Assembly (NCBI GenBank): GCA_024362935.1
Contig: JANCRA010000060.1
Span: 250,501-314,500 of the forward strand
Source: Setophaga petechia
Lineage: Eukaryota > Chordata > Aves > Passeriformes > Parulidae
Direction: 5' to 3'
DNA length: 64,000 nt
A model generated the notes under the pieces. It was not told the origin of the DNA and did no database searches. It saw only the letters and a list, made by a program, of their open reading frames with translations. Of the stretch, positions 9,801 through 23,200 are shown in pieces (within the stretch, counting starts at the first letter, position 1; each line of letters begins with the position of its first letter). A program made the position numbers and the translations under genes.

Positions 9801-12800
9801 ATTAATACTTGAAAGGAAGGCATCTTAGACAACTTTCTTTTTCTTGTGTCAAAAAACTCTGCAGCCCTCTCTGCAACATCTACAACACGATGGAAGTTGT
9901 TTAGTGAGCAGGAAGGTTTTCTCCTTGCGAGACATAGTGAAAAAGCTATTTGCTTAGATGTAGGTGACAAGAAACACTTACTGCAGTGCACTGACAAGAT
10001 AATTGCTACACAACACTGGGATTGTGTAAGCAGCTTACAAACGGATAGAAAACAGTACCTTACCACTCTCCTGACTTGTCCATTCACATTAGTATTAGAA
10101 TGGAAGGAGTTTTGGACATCTTTCTTTTGCTTGTTGCAAAACACTCCCCACACCAGCGTGCACCCTCCACAACAAGATGGGAGATGTTTTTTGAAGTGGC
10201 ACAGTTTCTCCTTGCGAGACATAGTGAAAAAGGTTTTTGCTTACATGTAGGTGACAAGAGGCACTATCTAGAGTGCACTGGAAAGCTAAACGAAGCACAA
10301 CACTGGGATTATGTGCCCAGCTTGCAAAGTGATAGAAAACAGTACCTTTCCACTCTCCTGCCTTTCCACTCACATTAATACTTGAAAGGAAGGCGTCTTA
10401 GACGACTTTCTTTTTCTTGTTGCAAAACCCTCTGCAGCCCTCTGTGCAACTTCTAGAACACGATAGGAGATGTTTAGTGAGGAGGAACGTTTTTTCCTTG
10501 CGAGACATAGTGAAAAAGCTATTTGCTTAGATGTAGGTGACAAGAAACACTTACTGCAGTGCACTGACAAGCTAATTGCTACACAACACTGGGATGGTGT
10601 AAGCAGCTTGCAAAGTGATAGAAAACAGTACCTTTCCACTCTCCTGCCTTTCCACTCACATTAATACTTGAAAGGAAGGCGTCTTAGACAACTTTCTTTT
10701 TCTTGTTGCAAAACCCTCTGCAGCCCTCTGTGCAACTTCTAGAACACGATAGGAGATGTTTAGTGAGGAGGAACGTTTTCTCCTTGCGAGACATAGTGAA
10801 AAAGCTATTTGCTTAGATGGAGGTGACAAGAAACACTTACTGCAGTGCACTGACAAGCTAATTGCTACACAACACTGGGATGGTGTAAGCAGCTTGCAAA
10901 GTGATAGAAAACAGTACCTTTCCACTCTCCTGCCTTTCCATTCACATTAATACTTGAAAGGAAGGCGTCTTAGACAACTTTCTTTTTCTTGTTGCAAAAC
11001 CCTCTGCAGCCCTCTGTGCAACTTCTAGAACACGATAGGAGATGTTTAGTGAGGAGGAACGTTTTCTCCTTGCGAGACATAGTGAAAAAGCTATTTGCTT
11101 AGATGGAGGTGACAAGAAACACTTACTGCAGTGCACTGACAAGCTAATTGCTACACAACACTGGGATGGTGTAAGCAGCTTGCAAAGTGATAGAAAACAG
11201 TACCTTTCCACTCTCCTGCCTTTTCCATTTATATTAATACTCGAAAGGAAGCAATTTTGGACAACAGTCGTTTGCTTCTTGGAAAGCACTCTGCAGCCTT
11301 GCGTGCAACCTCTAGAACAAGATGGAAGATGTTTTCTGAACAGACACACTTTCTCATTAAGAGATATAGTAAAAAAGCTTTTTGCTTAGATGTATGTGAC
11401 AATAGGCACTTGCGAGAGTGCACTACAAGTGTAATCTCTGCACAAGACTGGGATTGTGTGCCCAGCTTGCAAACTGATATGAAACAGTACTTTTCCACTC
11501 TCTTGCCTTTCCTTTCACATTAATACTGGAAAGGAAGGCGTTTTGGACAACTTTTGTTTTCTTGTTGCAGAACACTCTGCAGAGCTGCGTGCAACCTCAG
11601 GAACAGGAAGGAAGATGTTTTCTGAACTGGGACACTCTCTCCCTGCAGGATACATTGAAAAACTTGTTTGCTGAGATGTAGGTGGCAAGAGGAACTTACC
11701 ACAGTGCAGTGCAAAGGTAAAGGCTGCACAACACAAGCATTTTGTAAGCAGTTTGCAAACTGAGCGATAACAGTACCTTTCCACTCTGCTGCATTTTCCT
11801 TTCCCAGTACAATACGAATTTTAGGGGGTTTGAAAAACTTTCTTTTACTTCTTGTGAAACACTCTGCAGACCTTCTTGTACCCTTTTTAAAACGATGGGA
11901 GCTGTTTTCTGAACAGGCAAAGTTTTTCCTTAGGAGATACAATGAAAAAGCTCTTTGCTTAGATGTAGGTGACTAGAGGCACTTGCTAGAGTGCACTGCA
12001 AGTGTAATCTCTGCACAAGACTGGGATTGTGTACCCAGCTTGCAAACTGATATGAAACAGTACTTTTCCACTCTCTTGCCTTTCCTTTCACATTAATACT
12101 GGAATGGAAGGCGTTTTGGACAACTTTTGTTTTCTTGTTGCAGAACACTCTGCAGAGCTGCGTGCGACCTCTAGAACACGATGGAAGATGTTTTCTGAAC
12201 TGGGACACTCTCTTCCTGCGGGATACAGTGAAAACCCTATTTGCTGAGATGTAGGTGGCAAGAGGAACTTACTACAGTGCACTGCAAAAGTAAAAGCTGC
12301 ACAACACTGGCATTTTGTAAGCAGCTTGCAAACTGAGAGAAAACAGTACCTTTCCACTCTCCTGCCTTTTCCATTCCCAGTTACATTCCAATGTTAGCAG
12401 TTTTGGACAACTTTCTTTCTCTTCTTGCAAAACAATCTGCAGACGTGTGTGCAAGCTCTAGGACTCGAAGAGAGATGTTTTCTGAACAGGAACATTTTTC
12501 TCCTTGCGAGACATAGTGAAAAAGCTTTTTGCTTAGATATAGGTGACAAGACGCACTATCTAGAGTGCACTGCAAAGCCAATTGCTGCACAACACTGGCA
12601 TTGTGTAAGCAGCTTGCAGTCTGAGAGAAAAAAGTATCTTTCCGCTCTCCTGCCTTTTCCAGTTCCAGGAACATTCGGATGGGTGGCGTTTTGGACAAGT
12701 TTCTTTTTCTTGTTGCTAAACGCTCTGCAGACCTGCGTGCAACCTCTACAACAGGAGGGGAGATATTTTCTGAACAGACACAGTTTCTCCTTGCGACACA

Positions 12801-12829
12801 TAGTGCAAAAGCCTTTTGCTAACATGTAG

Positions 12830-13039
12830 CCGGCAGGGGACGCTACAGACCAGGTAACGAAGCACTGCAAAGTTAAAAGCCGCTGCCGGGCGTCTTCGGC
12901 ACTAGCTGTGCTCCGAAGCACACCGCGACCCGCCCACAGCCCTTAAACGGGAACCGTGCTTTTCGCGCCAAAAAAAACCGTCTTCTCCACCGGGACACAG
13001 AGACTGCGGCAGCATCTGAGCGGCGAACAACGTGCCCGC
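12830..13039. other. GC-rich CpG cassette, type A (copy 2)
   Basis: It lies at the same offset in M2 as in copy 1 and appears identical; the overlapping frames on both strands translate the same. The E2F-like dyad is at 12960-12973. Confidence 0.9.
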
Positions 13040-13657
13040 ACAACACTGGGATCGGGTAAGCAGCTTGCAAACTGGTAGAACACAGTACCTATCAACTCTC
13101 CTGCCTTCTCCATTCCCAGTAACTTTCAAATTGAATGCGTTTGGCACAATGTTCGTTTTCGTGTTGCAGTACACTCTGCAGACCTGCGTGCGACCTCAGG
13201 GACACGATGGAAGATGTTTTTTAAACTGGAACACTCTCTCCCTGCGGGATACAGTGAAAAACCTTTTTGCTTAGATATAGGTGAGTAGAGGCACTTGCTA
13301 CAGTGCACTGCAAAGGTAATGGCTGCACAACACTTGCCTTGTGTGCACAGTTTCTAAACTGATAGAACACAGTACACCTGCACTCTCCTGCATTTTCCTT
13401 TCCCAGTGAAATTCGAATCGAAGGGGTTTGGACAACTTTCCTTTACTTCTTGCAAAACACTCTGCAGACCTTCTTGTACCTTCTAAAACACCACGGGATA
13501 TGTTTTCTAAACAGACACACTTTCTCCTTAAGAGATATAGTACAAAAGCTTTTTGCTTAGATGCAAGTGACAATAGGCACTTGCTACAGTGCACTGCAAA
13601 TGTAATGGCTGCACAAAACTGGCATTTTGTAAGCAGCTTGCAAACTGAGAGAAAACT

Positions 13658-16501
13658 GTACCTTTCCACTCTCCTGCATTTTCCTTTCCCAGTACAATTT
13701 GAATCGAAGGTGTTTGGGACAACTTTCTTTTACTTCTTGCAAAACACTCTGCAGACATTCTTGTACCCTTTAAAAAACCATGGGAGCTGTTTTCTCAACA
13801 GGCAAAGTTTCTCTTTAGGAGATACAGTTAAAAAGCTATTTGCTTAAACGTAGGTTACTCTAGGATCTTGCTACAGTGCACTGCAAAGGTAATGGCTGCA
13901 CAACACTTGCATTGTGGCACAGTTTGCAAACTGATAGAAAACAGTACTCCGGCACTCCCCTGGATTTTCCTTTCCCAGTGAAATTCGAATCGAAGGGGTT
14001 TTGGACAACTTCCTTTTACTTCTTGCAAAACACTCTGCAGACCTACTTGTACATTCTAAAACATCATGGGAGATGTTTTCTGAGAAGGCAGAGTTTCACC
14101 TTGCAAGATATTGTGAAAAAGGAATTTGCTTAGATGTAGGTGACAATAGGCACTTGCTACAGTGCACTGCAAATGTAATGGCTGCACAACACTGGCATTT
14201 TGTAAGCAGCTTGCAAACTGAGAGATAACAGGACCTTTCCACTCTGCTGCATTTTCCTTTCCCAGTACAATTCGAATTTTAGGGGTTTTGGACAACTTTC
14301 TTTTACTTCTTGCAAAACACTCTTGTACCCTTTTCCAAACGATGGGAGCTGTTTTCTCAACAGGCAATGTTTCTCCTTGCAAGACATTGTGAAAAAGCTA
14401 TTTGCTTAGATATAGGTGTCTAGAGGCACTTGCTACAGTGCACTGCAAAGGTAATGGCTGCACAACACTTGCATTGTGGCACAGTTTGCAAACTGATAGA
14501 AAACAGTACCTTTCCACTCTCCTGCATTTTCCTTTCCCAGTACAATTTGAATCGATGGGCTTTTGGACAACTTTCTATTACTTCTTGCAAAACACTCTGC
14601 AGACCTTCTTGTACCCTTTTCATAAAACATGGGAGATATTTTCTCAGCAGGCAGAGTTGCTCCTTGCAAGACATTGTGAAAAAGGAATTTGTCTAGATGT
14701 AGGTGACAGTAGGCACTTGCTAGAGTGCACTGCAAATGTAATGTCTGCACAAAACTGGGATTGTGTACCCAGCTTGCAAACTGATATGAAACAGTACTTT
14801 TCCACTCTCGTGCCTTTCCTTTCACATTAATCCTCGAAAGGAAGGCGTTTTGGACAACTTTCCTTTTCTTGTTGCAGAACACTCTGCTGACCTGCGTGCG
14901 ACCTCTAGAACAAGATGGAAGATGTTTTCTGAACTGGGACACTCTCTTCCTGCGGGATACAGTGAAAAACCTATTTGCTTACATGTAGGTGGCAAGAGGA
15001 ACATACTACAGTGCACTGCAAAGGTAAAAGTTGCAAAACACTGGCATTTTGTATGCAGCTTGCAAACTGAGAGAAAACTGTACCTTTCCACTCTCCTGCA
15101 TTTTCCTTTCCCAGTACAATTTGAATCGAAGGTGTTTGGGACAACTTTCTTTTACTTCTTGCAAAACACTCTGCAGACATTCTTGTACCCTTTAAAAAAC
15201 CATGGGAGCTGTTTTCTCAACAGGCAAAGTTTCTCTTTAGGAGATACAGTTAAAAAGCTATTTGCTTAAACGTAGGTTACTCTAGGATCTTGCTACAGTG
15301 CACTGCAAAGGTAATGGCTGCACAACACTTGCATTGTGGCACAGTTTGCAAACTGATAGAAAACAGTACTCCGGCACTCCCCTGGATTTTCCTTTCCCAG
15401 TGAAATTCGAATCGAAGGGGTTTTGGACAACTTCCTTTTACTTCTTGCAAAACACTCTGCAGACCTACTTGTACATTCTAAAACATCATGGGAGATGTTT
15501 TCTGAGAAGGCAGAGTTTCACCTTGCAAGATATTGTGAAAAAGGAATTTGCTTAGATGTAGGTGACAATAGGCACTTGCTACAGTGCACTGCAAATGTAA
15601 TGGCTGCACAACACTGGCATTTTGTAAGCAGCTTGCAAACTGAGAGATAACAGGACCTTTCCACTCTGCTGCATTTTCCTTTCCCAGTACAATTCGAATT
15701 TTAGGGGTTTTGGACAACTTTCTTTTACTTCTTGCAAAACACTCTTGTACCCTTTTCCAAACGATGGGAGCTGTTTTCTCAACAGGCAATGTTTCTCCTT
15801 GCAAGACATTGTGAAAAAGCTATTTGCTTAGATATAGGTGTCTAGAGGCACTTGCTACAGTGCACTGCAAAGGTAATGGCTGCACAACACTTGCATTGTG
15901 GCACAGTTTGCAAACTGATAGAAAACAGTACCTTTCCACTCTCCTGCATTTTCCTTTCCCAGTACAATTTGAATCGATGGGCTTTTGGACAACTTTCTAT
16001 TACTTCTTGCAAAACACTCTGCAGACCTTCTTGTACCCTTTTCATAAAACATGGGAGATATTTTCTCAGCAGGCAGAGTTGCTCCTTGCAAGACATTGTG
16101 AAAAAGGAATTTGTCTAGATGTAGGTGACAGTAGGCACTTGCTAGAGTGCACTGCAAATGTAATGTCTGCACAAAACTGGGATTGTGTACCCAGCTTGCA
16201 AACTGATATGAAACAGTACTTTTCCACTCTCGTGCCTTTCCTTTCACATTAATCCTCGAAAGGAAGGCGTTTTGGACAACTTTCCTTTTCTTGTTGCAGA
16301 ACACTCTGCTGACCTGCGTGCGACCTCTAGAACAAGATGGAAGATGTTTTCTGAACTGGGACACTCTCTTCCTGCGGGATACAGTGAAAAACCTATTTGC
16401 TTACATGTAGGTGGCAAGAGGAACATACTACAGTGCACTGCAAAGGTAAAAGTTGCAAAACACTGGCATTTTGTATGCAGCTTACAAACTGAGAGATAAC
16501 A
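13658..16501. repeat. Tandem duplication of five monomers (M5-M9) in copy 2
   Basis: The unit M5-M9 (13658-15079, 1422 bp) is repeated at once as 15080-16501. No other copy in the window has this. The joint falls in the seven bases GCAGCTT (15055-15061): before it GTAT is specific to the end of M9, and after it GCAAACTGAGAGAAAACTG is specific to the end of M4. That is the signature of unequal exchange between M4 and M9 in register. Confidence 0.95.
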
Positions 16502-17074
16502 GTACCTTTCCACTCTACTGCATTTTCCTTTCCCAGGAGAATTCGAATTTTAGGGGGTTTGAAAAACTTTCTTTTACTTCTTGCGAAACACTCTGCAGAC
16601 CTTCTTGTACCCTTTTAAAAACGATGGGAGCTGTTTTCTCAACAGGCAAAGTTTCTCCTTAGGAAATACAGTGAAAAAGCTATTTGCTTAGATGTGGGTG
16701 ACTAGAGGCACTTGCTAGAGTGCACTACAAGTGTAATCTCTGCACAAGACTGGGATTGTGTGCCCAGCTTGCAAACTGATATGAAACAGTACTTTTCCAC
16801 TCTCTTGCCTTTCCACTCACATTAATACTGGAAAGGAAGGCGTTTTGGACAACTTTCTTTTTCTTGTTGCAAAACCCTCTGCAGCCCTCTGTGCAACTTC
16901 TAGAACACGATAGGAGATGTTTAGTGAGGAGGAACGTTTTGTCCTTGCGAGACATAGTGAAAAAGCTATTTGCTTAGATGTAGGTGACAAGAAACACTTA
17001 CTGCAGTGCACTGACAAGCTAATTGCTACACAACACGGGGATGGTGTAAGCAGCTTGCAAAGTGATAGAAAACA

Positions 17075-18789
17075 GTACCTTTCCACTCTCCTGCCTTTCC
17101 ACTCACATTAATACTTGAAAGGAAGGCGTCTTAGACAACTTTCTTTTCTTGTTGCAAAACCCTCTGCAGCCCTCTGTGCAACTTCTAGAACACGATAGGA
17201 GATGTTTAGTGAGGAGGAACGTTTTCTCCTTGCGAGACATAGTGAAAAAGCTATTTGCTTAGATGTAGGTGACAAGAAACACTTACTGCAGTGCACTGAC
17301 AAGCTAATTGCTACACAACACGGGGATGGTGTAAGCAGCTTGCAAAGTGATAGAAAACAGTACCTTTCCACTCTCCTGCCTTTCCATTCACATTAATACT
17401 TGAAAGGAAGGCATCTTAGACAACTTTCTTTTTCTTGTTGCAAAACCTTCTGCAGCCCTCTGTGCAACTTCTAGAACACGATAGGAGATGTTTAGTGAGC
17501 AAGAAGGTTTTCTCCTTGCTAGACAGAGGCATAAAGCTATTTGCTTAAATGTAGGTGACAAGAAACACTTACTGCAGTGCACTGAAAATGTAACTGCTAC
17601 ACAGCACTAGGATTGTGTTAGCAGCCTGCAAAGTGCTAGAAAACAGTACTTTCCCACTCTCTTGCCTTTCCCTTCACATTAATACTTGAAAGGAAGGCAT
17701 CTTAGGCAACTTCTTTTTCTTGCTGCAAAACACACTGCAGCCCTCTGTGCAACTTCTAGAACACGATAGGAAATGTTTAGTGAGCAGGAAGGTTTTCTCC
17801 TTGCGAGACATAGTGAAAAAGCTATTTGCTTAGATGTAGGTGACAAGAAACACTTACTGCAGTGCACTGAAAAGCTAACTGCTACACAGCACTGCGATTG
17901 TGTTAGCAGCCTGCAAAGTGCTAGAAAACAGTACTTTCCAACTCTCTTGCCTTTCCCTTCACATTAATACTTGAAAGGAAGGCATCTTAGACAACTTTCT
18001 TTTTCTTGTGTCAAAAAACTCTGCAGCCCTCTCTGCAACATCTACAACACGATGGAAGTTGTTTAGTGAGCAGGAAGGTTTTCTCCTTGCGAGACATAGT
18101 GAAAAAGCTATTTGCTTAGATGTAGGTGACAAGAAACACTTACTGCAGTGCACTGACAAGATAATTGCTACACAACACTGGGATTGTGTAAGCAGCTTAC
18201 AAACGGATAGAAAACAGTACCTTACCACTCTCCTGACTTGTCCATTCACATTAGTATTAGAATGGAAGGAGTTTTGGACATCTTTCTTTTGCTTGTTGCA
18301 AAACACTCCCCACACCAGCGTGCACCCTCCACAACAAGATGGGAGATGTTTTTTGAAGTGGCACAGTTTCTCCTTGCGAGACATAGTGAAAAAGGTTTTT
18401 GCTTACATGTAGGTGACAAGAGGCACTATCTAGAGTGCACTGGAAAGCTAAACGAAGCACAACACTGGGATTATGTGCCCAGCTTGCAAAGTGATAGAAA
18501 ACAGTACCTTTCCACTCTCCTGCCTTTCCACTCACATTAATACTTGAAAGGAAGGCGTCTTAGACGACTTTCTTTTTCTTGTTGCAAAACCCTCTGCAGC
18601 CCTCTGTGCAACTTCTAGAACACGATAGGAGATGTTTAGTGAGGAGGAACGTTTTTTCCTTGCGAGACATAGTGAAAAAGCTATTTGCTTAGATGTAGGT
18701 GACAAGAAACACTTACTGCAGTGCACTGACAAGCTAATTGCTACACAACACTGGGATGGTGTAAGCAGCTTGCAAAGTGATAGAAAACA
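17075..18789. repeat. Variable middle block of copy 2 (six monomers)
   Basis: Monomers start at 17075, 17360, 17646, 17931, 18217 and 18504 and correspond to M31-M36 of copy 1. The 285-bp M33 form (CTTAGGCAACTTC near 17700) and the M35 form with CTCCCCACACCAG are present. The block is the 3' end of the long form, so the loss removed its 5' part, including M23 and cassette B. M37 is missing separately at the 3' side. Confidence 0.92.
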
Positions 18790-20221
18790 GTACCTTTCCA
18801 CTCTCCTGCCTTTCCACTCACATTAATACTTGAAAGGAAGGCGTCTTAGACAACTTTCTTTTTCTTGTTGCAAAACCCTCTGCAGCCCTCTGTGCAACTT
18901 CTAGAACACGATAGGAGATGTTTAGTGAGGAGGAACGTTTTCTCCTTGCGAGACATAGTGAAAAAGCTATTTGCTTAGATGGAGGTGACAAGAAACACTT
19001 ACTGCAGTGCACTGACAAGCTAATTGCTACACAACACTGGGATGGTGTAAGCAGCTTGCAAAGTGATAGAAAACAGTACCTTTCCACTCTCCTGCCTTTT
19101 CCATTTATATTAATACTCGAAAGGAAGCAATTTTGGACAACAGTCGTTTGCTTCTTGGAAAGCACTCTGCAGCCTTGCGTGCAACCTCTAGAACAAGATG
19201 GAAGATGTTTTCTGAACAGACACACTTTCTCATTAAGAGATATAGTAAAAAAGCTTTTTGCTTAGATGTATGTGACAATAGGCACTTGCGAGAGTGCACT
19301 ACAAGTGTAATCTCTGCACAAGACTGGGATTGTGTGCCCAGCTTGCAAACTGATATGAAACAGTACTTTTCCACTCTCTTGCCTTTCCTTTCACATTAAT
19401 ACTGGAAAGGAAGGCGTTTTGGACAACTTTTGTTTTCTTGTTGCAGAACACTCTGCAGAGCTGCGTGCAACCTCAGGAACAGGAAGGAAGATGTTTTCTG
19501 AACTGGGACACTCTCTCCCTGCAGGATACATTGAAAAACTTGTTTGCTGAGATGTAGGTGGCAAGAGGAACTTACCACAGTGCAGTGCAAAGGTAAAGGC
19601 TGCACAACACAAGCATTTTGTAAGCAGTTTGCAAACTGAGCGATAACAGTACCTTTCCACTCTGCTGCATTTTCCTTTCCCAGTACAATACGAATTTTAG
19701 GGGGTTTGAAAAACTTTCTTTTACTTCTTGTGAAACACTCTGCAGACCTTCTTGTACCCTTTTTAAAACGATGGGAGCTGTTTTCTGAACAGGCAAAGTT
19801 TTTCCTTAGGAGATACAATGAAAAAGCTCTTTGCTTAGATGTAGGTGACTAGAGGCACTTGCTAGAGTGCACTGCAAGTGTAATCTCTGCACAAGACTGG
19901 GATTGTGTACCCAGCTTGCAAACTGATATGAAACAGTACTTTTCCACTCTCTTGCCTTTCCTTTCACATTAATACTGGAATGGAAGGCGTTTTGGACAAC
20001 TTTTGTTTTCTTGTTGCAGAACACTCTGCAGAGCTGCGTGCGACCTCTAGAACACGATGGAAGATGTTTTCTGAACTGGGACACTCTCTTCCTGCGGGAT
20101 ACAGTGAAAACCCTATTTGCTGAGATGTAGGTGGCAAGAGGAACTTACTACAGTGCACTGCAAAAGTAAAAGCTGCACAACACTGGCATTTTGTAAGCAG
20201 CTTGCAAACTGAGAGAAAACA

Positions 20222-23200
20222 GTACCTTTCCACTCTCCTGCCTTTTCCATTCCCAGTTACATTCCAATGTTAGCAGTTTTGGACAACTTTCTTTCTCTTC
20301 TTGCAAAACAATCTGCAGACGTGTGTGCAAGCTCTAGGACTCGAAGAGAGATGTTTTCTGAACAGGAACATTTTTCTCCTTGCGAGACATAGTGAAAAAG
20401 CTTTTTGCTTAGATATAGGTGACAAGACGCACTATCTAGAGTGCACTGCAAAGCCAATTGCTGCACAACACTGGCATTGTGTAAGCAGCTTGCAGTCTGA
20501 GAGAAAAAAGTATCTTTCCGCTCTCCTGCCTTTTCCAGTTCCAGGAACATTCGGATGGGTGGCGTTTTGGACAAGTTTCTTTTTCTTGTTGCTAAACGCT
20601 CTGCAGACCTGCGTGCAACCTCTACAACAGGAGGGGAGATATTTTCTGAACAGACACAGTTTCTCCTTGCGACACATAGTGCAAAAGCCTTTTGCTAACA
20701 TGTAGCCGGCAGGGGACGCTACAGACCAGGTAACGAAGCACTGCAAAGTTAAAAGCCGCTGCCGGGCGTCTTCGGCACTAGCTGTGCTCCGAAGCACACC
20801 GCGACCCGCCCACAGCCCTTAAACGGGAACCGTGCTTTTCGCGCCAAAAAAAACCGTCTTCTCCACCGGGACACAGAGACTGCGGCAGCATCTGAGCGGC
20901 GAACAACGTGCCCGCACAACACTGGGATCGGGTAAGCAGCTTGCAAACTGGTAGAACACAGTACCTATCAACTCTCCTGCCTTCTCCATTCCCAGTAACT
21001 TTCAAATTGAATGCGTTTGGCACAATGTTCGTTTTCGTGTTGCAGTACACTCTGCAGACCTGCGTGCGACCTCAGGGACACGATGGAAGATGTTTTTTAA
21101 ACTGGAACACTCTCTCCCTGCGGGATACAGTGAAAAACCTTTTTGCTTAGATATAGGTGAGTAGAGGCACTTGCTACAGTGCACTGCAAAGGTAATGGCT
21201 GCACAACACTTGCCTTGTGTGCACAGTTTCTAAACTGATAGAACACAGTACACCTGCACTCTCCTGCATTTTCCTTTCCCAGTGAAATTCGAATCGAAGG
21301 GGTTTGGACAACTTTCCTTTACTTCTTGCAAAACACTCTGCAGACCTTCTTGTACCTTCTAAAACACCACGGGATATGTTTTCTAAACAGACACACTTTC
21401 TCCTTAAGAGATATAGTACAAAAGCTTTTTGCTTAGATGCAAGTGACAATAGGCACTTGCTACAGTGCACTGCAAATGTAATGGCTGCACAAAACTGGCA
21501 TTTTGTAAGCAGCTTGCAAACTGAGAGAAAACTGTACCTTTCCACTCTCCTGCATTTTCCTTTCCCAGTACAATTTGAATCGAAGGTGTTTGGGACAACT
21601 TTCTTTTACTTCTTGCAAAACACTCTGCAGACATTCTTGTACCCTTTAAAAAACCATGGGAGCTGTTTTCTCAACAGGCAAAGTTTCTCTTTAGGAGATA
21701 CAGTTAAAAAGCTATTTGCTTAAACGTAGGTTACTCTAGGATCTTGCTACAGTGCACTGCAAAGGTAATGGCTGCACAACACTTGCATTGTGGCACAGTT
21801 TGCAAACTGATAGAAAACAGTACTCCGGCACTCCCCTGGATTTTCCTTTCCCAGTGAAATTCGAATCGAAGGGGTTTTGGACAACTTCCTTTTACTTCTT
21901 GCAAAACACTCTGCAGACCTACTTGTACATTCTAAAACATCATGGGAGATGTTTTCTGAGAAGGCAGAGTTTCACCTTGCAAGATATTGTGAAAAAGGAA
22001 TTTGCTTAGATGTAGGTGACAATAGGCACTTGCTACAGTGCACTGCAAATGTAATGGCTGCACAACACTGGCATTTTGTAAGCAGCTTGCAAACTGAGAG
22101 ATAACAGGACCTTTCCACTCTGCTGCATTTTCCTTTCCCAGTACAATTCGAATTTTAGGGGTTTTGGACAACTTTCTTTTACTTCTTGCAAAACACTCTT
22201 GTACCCTTTTCCAAACGATGGGAGCTGTTTTCTCAACAGGCAATGTTTCTCCTTGCAAGACATTGTGAAAAAGCTATTTGCTTAGATATAGGTGTCTAGA
22301 GGCACTTGCTACAGTGCACTGCAAAGGTAATGGCTGCACAACACTTGCATTGTGGCACAGTTTGCAAACTGATAGAAAACAGTACCTTTCCACTCTCCTG
22401 CATTTTCCTTTCCCAGTACAATTTGAATCGATGGGCTTTTGGACAACTTTCTATTACTTCTTGCAAAACACTCTGCAGACCTTCTTGTACCCTTTTCATA
22501 AAACATGGGAGATATTTTCTCAGCAGGCAGAGTTGCTCCTTGCAAGACATTGTGAAAAAGGAATTTGTCTAGATGTAGGTGACAGTAGGCACTTGCTAGA
22601 GTGCACTGCAAATGTAATGTCTGCACAAAACTGGGATTGTGTACCCAGCTTGCAAACTGATATGAAACAGTACTTTTCCACTCTCGTGCCTTTCCTTTCA
22701 CATTAATCCTCGAAAGGAAGGCGTTTTGGACAACTTTCCTTTTCTTGTTGCAGAACACTCTGCTGACCTGCGTGCGACCTCTAGAACAAGATGGAAGATG
22801 TTTTCTGAACTGGGACACTCTCTTCCTGCGGGATACAGTGAAAAACCTATTTGCTTACATGTAGGTGGCAAGAGGAACATACTACAGTGCACTGCAAAGG
22901 TAAAAGTTGCAAAACACTGGCATTTTGTATGCAGCTTACAAACTGAGAGATAACAGTACCTTTCCACTCTACTGCATTTTCCTTTCCCAGGAGAATTCGA
23001 ATTTTAGGGGGTTTGAAAAACTTTCTTTTACTTCTTGCGAAACACTCTGCAGACCTTCTTGTACCCTTTTAAAAACGATGGGAGCTGTTTTCTCAACAGG
23101 CAAAGTTTCTCCTTAGGAAATACAGTGAAAAAGCTATTTGCTTAGATGTGGGTGACTAGAGGCACTTGCTAGAGTGCACTACAAGTGTAATCTCTGCACA

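Larger units (their letters stand above)
3321..10913. repeat. Variable middle block of copy 1 (M12-M37)
   Basis: Twenty-six monomers lie between the conserved arms. Most belong to one homogeneous class with TTCACATTAATACTTGAAAG, CTCTGCAGCCCTCTGTGCAA and ACAAGAAACACTTACTGCAG. Exceptions are M20-M22, with CTGCACACCTGCCTGCAATC; M23, with cassette B; and M35, with ACACTCCCCACACCAGCG. M33 is 285 bp because of a shortened T-tract. These monomers resemble one another far more than left-arm monomers do, which suggests more recent amplification. Confidence 0.92.
13..12345. repeat. HOR copy 1 (42-mer, 12333 bp)
   Basis: This copy is the numbering reference. Monomers start at 13 (M1), 301 (M2, cassette A), 752, 1039, 1325, 1611, 1898 (M7, short), 2173, 2461, 2747 and 3035 (M11), then M12-M37 from 3321, and M38-M42 at 10914, 11200, 11487, 11773 and 12060. 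The next copy begins at 12346 with the M1 sequence. Compared with the longest copy it lacks three monomers after M18 (junction in 5331-5398). It has one extra base in M10 (GCTTAGGATGTG near 2934, against GCTTAGATGTG in the others), which accounts exactly for the 857-bp difference. It carries both cassettes. Confidence 0.95.
12346..20221. repeat. HOR copy 2 (27-mer, 7876 bp) with internal duplication
   Basis: The left arm M1-M9 runs from 12346 to 15079, is followed by a second M5-M9 (15080-16501), then M10 (16502) and M11 (16789). Only six middle monomers remain (M31-M36-like, 17075-18789), then M38-M42 from 18790. M37 is absent and the first middle monomer has a one-base deletion in its T-tract (CTTTCTTTTCTTG). 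Relative to the 13190-bp copy the sum is +1422, -6449, -286 and -1, which gives 7876 exactly. It holds cassette A and no cassette B. Confidence 0.95.
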
